Shown piece after piece: positions 1 through 4,776 of a stretch of DNA of 13,072 nucleotides; within the stretch, counting starts at the first letter, position 1; each line of letters starts with the position of its first letter. The translations under genes and the position numbers were made by a program. The notes below the pieces were generated by a model. That model made no database searches. It was not told the DNA's origin and worked only from the letters and a program-made list of their open reading frames with translations. This DNA comes from Clostridiales bacterium UBA1246 (GTDB lineage Bacteria; Bacillota; Clostridia; Oscillospirales; Oscillospiraceae). The stretch is from positions 9,155 through 22,226 of the forward strand of contig DBWE01000105.1 of assembly GCA_002308315.1 (NCBI GenBank), read 5' to 3'.

Positions 1-125
1 TCCGGCTCGCCGGTGCCGAAGTTGATGACGTCCTTGCCCTCGGCCCTGAGCTTGTTCGCAAGAGCGCTCACCGCAAGAGTGCTCGACTCATGCACCGCCG
101 CGGCTCTGTCGGAATATGATCTCAT
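1..125 (-). CDS. PLP-dependent aminotransferase, aspartate aminotransferase type (5' end only)
   Basis: Only the first 41 codons lie in the window; the gene continues past the left edge. The reading frame starts at ATG 125-123 (minus strand) behind a strong GGAGGT (138-133, minus) at 6 nt spacing. The visible peptide contains SSTLAVSALANKL and then AEGKDVINFGTGEP. This pattern (S-x-TL-A-x-x-A-K/N-L followed by DVI-x-F-G-x-GEPD) is the N-terminal signature of class I/II fold-type I aminotransferases of the aspartate aminotransferase branch, where the segment forms the N-terminal arm and substrate-pocket edge. The family moves an amino group between aspartate or a related amino acid and 2-oxoglutarate using pyridoxal phosphate. 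The PLP lysine and the rest of the enzyme lie outside the window, so substrate specificity cannot be judged. It has its own promoter and sits behind a terminator, so it appears independent of the HyuA-like gene upstream of it. Confidence 0.85.
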   Translation of the reverse strand, partial: MRSYSDRAAAVHESSTLAVSALANKLRAEGKDVINFGTGEP

Positions 126-166
126 GCTGATGACCTCCGATCGCTTGAATGGAATTATATTTCAAG

Positions 167-195
167 ATTATAAATGCAAACTTGCAGAATAGCAA
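167..195 (-). promoter_or_regulatory. Sigma-A-type promoter of the aminotransferase gene
   Basis: On the minus strand a -35 box TTGCTA (195-190) and a perfect -10 box TATAAT (172-167) are separated by exactly 17 nt. Transcription would start near 160, giving a leader of about 35 nt before the ATG at 125. Another TATAAT-like hexamer lies just downstream but lacks a well-spaced -35. This is a sequence-pattern prediction only. Confidence 0.5.
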
Positions 196-205
196 GCAAA
201 ATATG

Positions 206-256
206 AAAAAAAAGGCCGAAAATGAATATTTCAAATGACGAAATTTCATTTTCGGC
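206..256 (-). terminator. Intrinsic terminator of the HyuA-like gene
   Basis: The arms GCCGAAAATGA (215-225) and TCATTTTCGGC (246-256) are perfect 11-bp inverted repeats, extendable by one A-T pair. On the minus strand the stem is followed, after one extra C, by a run of eight T (213-206). It starts 37 nt beyond the stop codon of the HyuA-like gene and lies before the promoter of the aminotransferase gene, as expected for a rho-independent terminator. The loop is long (about 18-20 nt) with a few extra possible A-T pairs. Read in the plus direction the following T-tract is poor, so it is assigned to the minus strand only. Confidence 0.8.
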
Positions 257-293
257 AGTTTTATATTTTGTGCATTTAGTCGGTCCCGGCGGC

Positions 294-2327
294 TTACAAA
301 AGCGCGCCCCCTATGGCGGAGGCCGTTACGACCGTGCCGAGGTCCACCCTTATGCCCGTCGCCGTGAAGCTTTCCCTGTCCTTTTCGGATATGTCCACCG
401 CTGCCACGGCGCTGATGCCGCGCTCCCGGGCGGTCTCGACGGCAAGGCGGCGGGCAAGCTCTCTTGCCCGGAGCACGGCTTCGCCGCGCTGCTTGAAATA
501 CAGCGTTTCGCTCCGGGAGCAGACGAAGTAGCCGTCTACGCCGCTCGCGTTGTGGTCCGGCCTGACCTCGACCTCCGCAAAGGCGGAAACGCTGCCCGAT
601 ACCGCGCCCACCGCGTTGGCAACGCCGGCGTTGGGGGGGATGACGCATTCGGCCGACAGCGCCTTTGCCACGTCCGGCAGGAAGATATGCGTGGGAGCGC
701 CGATGCCGACAAGGGCGGCCGCGGAGGTGAAGCCCAGGTCGAAATATCCCTCCTCCCCGCGTCTCAGCTCCTCCCAGCGCGAGGCTATCATGTCCCTGAG
801 TTCCCTGCTCAGGCCGTTTCTCGCCAGCGCGGGATATTTGTTCTGAAGCAGTATACGCACTATGGCGCAGTAAAGCGTCTTCTTTATGCGCTCGTAGACC
901 TCTCCGCAGAAGGCGCGCAGCTCTTCCTCGCCGTCGTCCCTGCCCATGCAGCGCAGCAGGAAGCGCGCCGCCAGCGCGGCGGCATCGGCGTCGTATTTCG
1001 CGAAATCGCCGGTCAGCTGCATGATGTCCGTGGGCGTCAGCCCCGAGCGGAGGATCACGCCTTCCGCCTCGAGCCTTTCGGATCTCATGGTATATATCTC
1101 CCGCCCGACGGCCTCGGCGGCGTCGCGGAGGATGAGCGGGCCGTTTTTGAGAGCGCGGCAAAGCGCCTTTTCGTCCTCGCTCCAGCCCGGGTCGTTTTCT
1201 ATATCCCTTACAAGGGTGAAAAACTCGTGCAGGGGGCGGGTATGCGTGACGCGGCTGTCCAGAAGCTCGCGCAGCTTATCCTTTATATAAGGATAGCGCG
1301 AGGCAAGCAGCGAAAGGGGCACGGCCCTGTCCGCGCATATATCGAAGCCTTCGCCGAGGCAGCGCACGGCGCTGTCCCCGCCGAGGGCGAAGGTGTCTAT
1401 GAAAACGCCCTTCACGAAGGTCCGCCAGCCGCCTATGCTGATGCCCTCCTCGGCGCGTACCGCCCGGCCGCCCTTTACAAGGGATATGTCCGTGGTGGTG
1501 CCGCCCATGTCCACGATTATGCTGTCCGGCCTTCCGGCAAGAGCCATGCCGCCCAGCACGCTGGAGGCCGGGCCGCACAGTATGGTCTCAACGGGATGCG
1601 TGCGCGAAAAGGCCCGGCTCATCAGGCTGCCGTCGCTGCGGACTATCATCACCGGGCAGCTTATCCCGAGCCGCCCGAAGGAACGCTCTATGGCGGCGAG
1701 AAAGGCGTTTATCACGGGGATGAGACGGGCGTTGAGCAGCGTGCCGGCTCCGCGGCGGACGCTGTTCAGGCCGGAAAAAAGCTCGCTGGAGCAGACTATG
1801 GGCATGCCGGGACGGAGAGCGGAGAAACGCTCCTTCGCCTCTCTTTCCGCCGCGGCGCCGTTATTGACCGCGTAGGTCTCCACTATGCCGAGGCTCTCGG
1901 CGTCGCTGAGCCACTCGGAGGAGCTTTCGGCAAGCTCGTCCCAGTCGACCTCGGGGAGCACCTTTCCGTCGAAGCTGCCGCTGCGCCCGAATACGAATAC
2001 CTCGTCCGGAGAGCGCAGCCCGAAGTCGGCGCCGACGCGGCCGAGGGTGTCGCCGTCCTGACCTATGAAAAGCAGCTTGGCGCGGCCCCCCTTTCCCTCG
2101 ACGCAGGCGTTCGTCGCGAGCGTGGTGGAAAGAGAAGCGAAATCGGCCTGCCTTAAAAGCCCGGCGTCGAGCAGGTCCAGCGCGGCGGAAATACCGAGAG
2201 AAAGGTCCTCCTTGGTGGTGAGAGACTTGGCGGAGGAGAGCACCTTCCCCGAGTCGAAATCATATATCACGGCGTCGGTATACGTACCGCCGGTGTCGAT
2301 CCCTATGCCTGTTTTCATCCTTTTCAA
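294..2327 (-). CDS. Hydantoinase/oxoprolinase family protein (HyuA-like ATPase)
   Basis: Member of the HyuA/5-oxoprolinase/acetone carboxylase beta-like family, ATP-dependent cytoplasmic enzymes with an actin-like (ASKHA) fold; the substrate here is unknown. Numbering from the ATG at 2318, it has 674 residues, close to the family's usual length. The N-terminal hydantoinase domain begins GIDTGGTYTDA (residues 5-15, phosphate loop 1), followed by STTLATNACVEGKG (64-77). The hydantoinase A domain contains RSDGSLMS (227-234), HPVETILCGPASSVLGG (241-257) and a second phosphate loop VDMGGTTTDIS (269-279), then GLTPTD (426-431). No HyuB-type partner lies beside it, which is unusual for true hydantoinases and acetone carboxylases. 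Start choice: AAAGGA (2339-2334) lies 6 nt before a TTG at 2327-2325 but 15 nt before the ATG at 2318-2316, so TTG is preferred; the ATG would shorten the protein by three residues. Starts further upstream overlap the promoter and are unlikely. It has its own promoter and terminator and appears monocistronic. Confidence 0.87.
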   Translation of the reverse strand: MKRMKTGIGIDTGGTYTDAVIYDFDSGKVLSSAKSLTTKEDLSLGISAALDLLDAGLLRQADFASLSTTLATNACVEGKGGRAKLLFIGQDGDTLGRVGADFGLRSPDEVFVFGRSGSFDGKVLPEVDWDELAESSSEWLSDAESLGIVETYAVNNGAAAEREAKERFSALRPGMPIVCSSELFSGLNSVRRGAGTLLNARLIPVINAFLAAIERSFGRLGISCPVMIVRSDGSLMSRAFSRTHPVETILCGPASSVLGGMALAGRPDSIIVDMGGTTTDISLVKGGRAVRAEEGISIGGWRTFVKGVFIDTFALGGDSAVRCLGEGFDICADRAVPLSLLASRYPYIKDKLRELLDSRVTHTRPLHEFFTLVRDIENDPGWSEDEKALCRALKNGPLILRDAAEAVGREIYTMRSERLEAEGVILRSGLTPTDIMQLTGDFAKYDADAAALAARFLLRCMGRDDGEEELRAFCGEVYERIKKTLYCAIVRILLQNKYPALARNGLSRELRDMIASRWEELRRGEEGYFDLGFTSAAALVGIGAPTHIFLPDVAKALSAECVIPPNAGVANAVGAVSGSVSAFAEVEVRPDHNASGVDGYFVCSRSETLYFKQRGEAVLRARELARRLAVETARERGISAVAAVDISEKDRESFTATGIRVDLGTVVTASAIGGALL

Positions 2328-2353
2328 AGCCCGTCCTTTCGAAAAACAAGAAA

Positions 2354-2382
2354 AATGTAACATAAAGGGAGGGAGGTGTCAA
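2354..2382 (-). promoter_or_regulatory. Sigma-A-type promoter of the HyuA-like gene
   Basis: On the minus strand a consensus -35 TTGACA (2382-2377) and a -10 TACATT (2359-2354, four of six consensus matches) are separated by 17 nt. The predicted start near 2347 leaves a leader of about 20-30 nt carrying the AAAGGA ribosome binding site. This also argues against translation starts upstream of 2347. Confidence 0.55.
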
Positions 2383-2477
2383 TAAAAGCGAATGTAAACC
2401 GGCAAATTATGAATATTCAGGCGCGGCGGCGGCAAAAAGGAAGCGCAAAAAGGCCGTTTTCAAGCGAGTTTTGAACA

Positions 2478-2498
2478 TTGTCAACAGAGTTGTCAACA
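2478..2498. repeat. Pair of TTGTCAACA direct repeats, candidate operator
   Basis: The 9-mer TTGTCAACA occurs at 2478-2486 and again at 2490-2498, separated by GAG, giving a 12-bp period. The second copy sits inside GTTGTCAAC, which is an inverted repeat around a central T. The pair lies about 100 bp upstream of the HyuA-gene promoter and 200 bp upstream of the mraZ promoter. Such close exact repeats in a divergent regulatory region suggest a protein-binding site, but no regulator can be named. Confidence 0.35.
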
Positions 2499-2697
2499 AT
2501 TTTTATTCACTAAAAAGCGCGAATAATATTCAAATGAGTTGACATAACGACGGCATCCGCCTCTATATCCGCACCTCGGACGGGAGGTTTCGATAAGGTT
2601 ACAGATAATAGACATAAAAATACCGCTTGAACACTTATGTAAACGGAAAAGCTCGAAATAAGATTACAAAAAAATATCAAAATAATTAAAAATGTCC

Positions 2698-2726
2698 TTG
2701 CAAATGAAAAAGGATACATATATAAT
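2698..2726 (+). promoter_or_regulatory. Main sigma-A-type promoter of the mraZ/dcw operon
   Basis: A -35 box TTGCAA (2698-2703, four of six consensus matches) and a perfect -10 box TATAAT (2721-2726) are spaced by exactly 17 nt. The 35 bp before the -35 are A/T-rich with short A-tracts, resembling an UP element. The predicted start is about 2733, which is the first base of the MraZ-box ladder, so a repressor bound there would block initiation or early escape. The leader to the mraZ ATG would be about 44 nt. Confidence 0.7.
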
Positions 2727-2732
2727 GGCAAA

Positions 2733-2769
2733 TGTGGAGACAAAGGGCACGTTGTGCCACGTTGTGGAG
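2733..2769 (+). promoter_or_regulatory. MraZ-box-like operator (repeats of 10-bp period)
   Basis: Four heptamers start exactly 10 bp apart: TGTGGAG (2733), AAGGGCA (2743), TGTGCCA (2753) and TGTGGAG (2763). The first and last are identical, and the tract CACGTTGTG also occurs twice with the same period (2748-2756 and 2758-2766). MraZ is known to bind several short G-rich direct repeats (TGGGN in E. coli, related GTGG-type boxes elsewhere) spaced by about one helical turn in its own promoter. Position between the -10 box and the mraZ start codon fits autoregulation. The last box contains the GGAGG Shine-Dalgarno sequence of mraZ. Overlapping this is a small inverted repeat GGCAC-GTT-GTGCC (2746-2758). 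The box role is inferred from the pattern and context. Confidence 0.6.
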
Positions 2770-2776
2770 GATAATC

Positions 2777-3193
2777 ATGACAGGAGAGTACAGGCACAGC
2801 ATAGACGCCAAAGGGCGGCTCATCGTTCCCTCGCAGCTGCGCAGGGAGCTGGGCGAGCTGTGCTACGTCACCCTCTCGATGGACAAGTGCCTTTGCGTTT
2901 ACTCGGCGGAGAGCTGGGATCAGTTCCGCGCCAGGGTCGACGCGCTGCCCATGAGCCAGTCGCGCAGCATGCGCGTGGTCTTCGCGAACACGGCTGCCTG
3001 CGAGCCAGACGCCCAGGGCAGGATACTCATCCCGCAGAAGCTGCGGGACTTCGCCGGCATAAAAAAGGACGTCACGGTCATCGGCTTTTCAAATCACGCC
3101 GAGATCTGGGACAGCGAAGAATATGAAAAACTGGAGGCCGAGGAGCTTACCCTTGAGAATATCTCGGCAGCCATCGAAGGCCTCGGGATTTGA
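2777..3193 (+). CDS. mraZ: Transcriptional regulator MraZ
   Basis: MraZ is a small DNA-binding protein of the SpoVT/AbrB superfamily that forms ring-shaped oligomers, associates with the nucleoid and represses its own dcw operon in studied species. The 138-residue product is near the usual size (about 143) and shows the expected two tandem MraZ domains, each with the hallmark D-x-x-GR motif: DAKGRLIVPS (10-19) and DAQGRILIPQKLR (78-90). The ATG at 2777 is chosen because GGAGG (2766-2770) is spaced 6 nt before it and the protein then starts MTGEYRHSIDAKGR, typical of the family. The in-frame ATG at 2732 would lie at the predicted transcript start and add an unrelated 15-residue leader. It is the first gene of the operon, and its stop overlaps the start of rsmH by 4 nt. 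Confidence 0.97.
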   Translation: MTGEYRHSIDAKGRLIVPSQLRRELGELCYVTLSMDKCLCVYSAESWDQFRARVDALPMSQSRSMRVVFANTAACEPDAQGRILIPQKLRDFAGIKKDVTVIGFSNHAEIWDSEEYEKLEAEELTLENISAAIEGLGI

Positions 3194-4122
3194 GCGGAGC
3201 AGCTCATGAGCCGGTCCTGCTGAAGGAGTGCATAGACGCGCTCGCTATCAGGCCGGACGGGATATACGTTGACGGAACGCTGGGCCGGGCGGGTCATTCC
3301 CGCGAGATAGCGCGGCGGCTGACCTCGGGGACGCTCATAGGCATAGACAGGGACGAAAGCGCGATAGAAGCGGCAGAGGAAAGCCTGAAGGGCTTCGGCT
3401 GCAGAGTGATCCTCGTAAAAAGCAATTTCGACGCTCTTGCCTCCGTGCTGGACGGGCTCGGCATAGAAGCGGCGGACGGGATGCTGTTCGATCTGGGCGT
3501 GTCCTCGCCGCAGCTGGACGAGGCGGAGAGAGGCTTTTCGTACTCCTCCGACGCGCCGCTGGATATGCGCATGGACCGCAGCGAGCCTCTGACGGCGCGG
3601 GAGATAGTCAACGAGTGGGACGGCGGGAGGATAAAGGACGTCCTCTTCCGTTACGGCGAGGAGCGCTGGTCGGCCCGCATAGCCTCCGCCATAGTCAGGC
3701 GGAGAGAAAAAAAGCCGATCGAGACGACGACCGAGCTTGCCGAAATAATAAAAAGCGCCATGCCCGCATCCGCGCTGAGAGAAAAGCAGCACCCGGCGAA
3801 ACGCAGCTTTCAGGCGCTGAGGATAGCCGTGAACGATGAGCTCGGCAGCATAGAGCGCATGCTCGATACCGCGCCGGACAGGCTCTCCGTCGGAGGGCGG
3901 CTGTGCGTGATAAGCTTTCATTCGCTTGAGGACAGGCTGGTAAAGCAGGCGATCAGAAAAAGAGAAAACGGCTGCACCTGTCCCAAGGACTTTCCCGTAT
4001 GCGTATGCGGCTTCAGACAGACGCTGAGGCAGGTGGGCGGAGCGGTGACGCCCGGCACGGAAGAGCTTGAAAGAAACCCCCGTTCCCGCAGCGCGAGGCT
4101 GAGGACGGCAGAGAGAATATAA
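3190..4122 (+). CDS. rsmH: 16S rRNA (cytosine(1402)-N4)-methyltransferase RsmH (MraW)
   Basis: RsmH transfers a methyl group from S-adenosylmethionine to N4 of C1402 in the decoding centre of 16S rRNA, in the cytoplasm. The 310-residue length is typical. Visible motifs are the SAM loop DGTLGRAGHS (28-37), GIDRD (51-55), DLGVSSPQLD (101-110), DAPLDMRMD (121-129), HPAKRSFQALRIAVNDEL (201-218), ISFHSLEDR (241-249) and the C-terminal NPRSRSARLR (296-305). Cysteines 262, 264, 271 and 273 form the C-x-C...C-x-C cluster often seen in Bacillota RsmH. The start is a TTG at 3190-3192 overlapping the mraZ stop (TTGA), giving the expected N-terminus AAHEPVLLKECI; no in-frame ATG exists near it, and the upstream Shine-Dalgarno is poor, so translation is probably coupled to mraZ. 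Confidence 0.97.
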   Translation: MSGAAHEPVLLKECIDALAIRPDGIYVDGTLGRAGHSREIARRLTSGTLIGIDRDESAIEAAEESLKGFGCRVILVKSNFDALASVLDGLGIEAADGMLFDLGVSSPQLDEAERGFSYSSDAPLDMRMDRSEPLTAREIVNEWDGGRIKDVLFRYGEERWSARIASAIVRRREKKPIETTTELAEIIKSAMPASALREKQHPAKRSFQALRIAVNDELGSIERMLDTAPDRLSVGGRLCVISFHSLEDRLVKQAIRKRENGCTCPKDFPVCVCGFRQTLRQVGGAVTPGTEELERNPRSRSARLRTAERI

Positions 4123-4138
4123 AGGGAGCAGACAGACA

Positions 4139-4693
4139 ATGGCGGAACGCGCAGACGTACTTTTCGGAAATCTTGCATACGATCCCTTTAACGGCACCGC
4201 GGTGCGCGAGCCCGTACCCGAGTATGCTCCGCCGAAGCCCCGGGAAGAACCCGCCGCGGAGCGGCCCGCGGTCGAGCGGCCCGCCGAAAAGGTCCGCGTC
4301 CGGCCCGAAAGGGCGCCCGCCAGACGGCAGTACGTTTCCGTTCTGGCCGTGATAGGGTCGCTGTGCACGGCGGCGGCGCTGGTGATGGTACTGTTTTCAT
4401 ATATCCGCCTCAACGCGGTCTCCCATGAGTCGGTACGGCTGCAGCGGGAGATAGAACAGCTGCAGGAGGAGAACAAAAGGCTCCGGATAAGCTATGAAAG
4501 CGCGTTCAAGCTCGAGGAAGTGGAAAAATACGCCGTAAGCGAGCTGGGCATGGTCAAGGCGGAGACCGGACAGGTAATGTACATAAACAACAGCCAGGCG
4601 GACAGAGCGGCGATCCTCGGCGACACGGACGCGGGCGGACCTGCGGCAGGCATAGCGCGCTTTTTCCGAAGGCTGACGGAATATTTGAGATAA
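4139..4693 (+). CDS. ftsL: FtsL/DivIC-like single-pass division protein
   Basis: The 184-residue product has the layout of FtsL/DivIC (septum formation initiator) proteins: a cytoplasmic N-terminus, one membrane span at about 66-88, a leucine-rich coiled coil at about 92-122 (RLQREIEQLQEENKRLRI), then a short extracytoplasmic tail with VEKYAVSELGMVKAETGQ (128-145), which matches the conserved post-coil region of clostridial FtsL-like proteins. FtsL works with DivIC and DivIB at the septum to regulate the SEDS-PBP synthase. Assignment rests on topology and on the position between rsmH and the PBP gene, since primary sequence is poorly conserved. The N-terminus is unusually long and rich in Pro, Glu and Arg, with pentapeptide repeats EEPAA-ERPAV-ERPAE (36-50). 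AAGGGAG (4122-4128) lies 10 nt before the ATG and overlaps the rsmH stop. Confidence 0.85.
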   Translation: MAERADVLFGNLAYDPFNGTAVREPVPEYAPPKPREEPAAERPAVERPAEKVRVRPERAPARRQYVSVLAVIGSLCTAAALVMVLFSYIRLNAVSHESVRLQREIEQLQEENKRLRISYESAFKLEEVEKYAVSELGMVKAETGQVMYINNSQADRAAILGDTDAGGPAAGIARFFRRLTEYLR

Positions 4694-4776
4694 GCGCGGG
4701 CATATCGTTGATGTGTACGCGCGCTGCCTTCCCGGCAGGACCGCGGGATACGAAAACACCCTCCGGAGGATAGGAA

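Larger units (their letters stand above)
2328..2776. other. Divergent intergenic region between the HyuA-like gene and the dcw operon
   Basis: This is about 450 bp without a supportable gene. It holds the leftward promoter (2354-2382), a TTGTCAACA repeat pair (2478-2498), an A/T-rich stretch with short A-tracts (about 2661-2697) just before the rightward promoter (2698-2726), and the MraZ-box ladder (2733-2769). It is clearly more AT-rich than the flanking genes, except for a GC-rich island at about 2548-2592. Within that island ACCTC (2573-2577) and GAGGT (2584-2588) form a small inverted repeat without a T-run. Short palindromes GAATATTC (2411-2418) and GAATAATATTC (2521-2531) are also present. 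No riboswitch or RNA gene is recognised. Confidence 0.7.

Noticed and set aside
222..2156. Long open frame on the plus strand opposite the HyuA-like gene (about 644 codons)
   Set aside because: It is antisense to a clearly recognisable protein, its translation shows no known motif and is rich in Ala/Gly/Arg as expected from a GC-rich complementary strand, and its apparent start lies inside the terminator region.
2539..2569. Second TTGACA on the plus strand, possible extra mraZ promoter
   Set aside because: The -35 is consensus but the nearest -10 candidates (CTATAT at 18 nt, TATATC at 19 nt) are weak and badly spaced compared with the promoter at 2698-2726.
2543..2596. GC-rich 16-codon frame reading NDGIRLYIRTSDGRFR then stop, in the AT-rich intergenic DNA
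   Set aside because: Codon choice looks gene-like and it could be a relic of a decayed gene, but it has no start codon and is too short to support a pseudogene call.
2732..2776. Upstream in-frame ATG for mraZ
   Set aside because: It lies at or before the predicted transcript start and adds a 15-residue leader foreign to MraZ; the ATG at 2777 has an ideal ribosome binding site.
2510..2797. 95-codon minus-strand frame in the intergenic region, with a hydrophobic middle
   Set aside because: It reads back through the mraZ start, operator and promoter, the hydrophobicity comes from A/T-rich DNA, and no ribosome binding site or homology is evident.
4725..4745. Small inverted repeat CTGCC...GGCAG in the ftsL-PBP gap
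   Set aside because: Only a 5-bp stem without a T-run, in GC-rich DNA; not a terminator.
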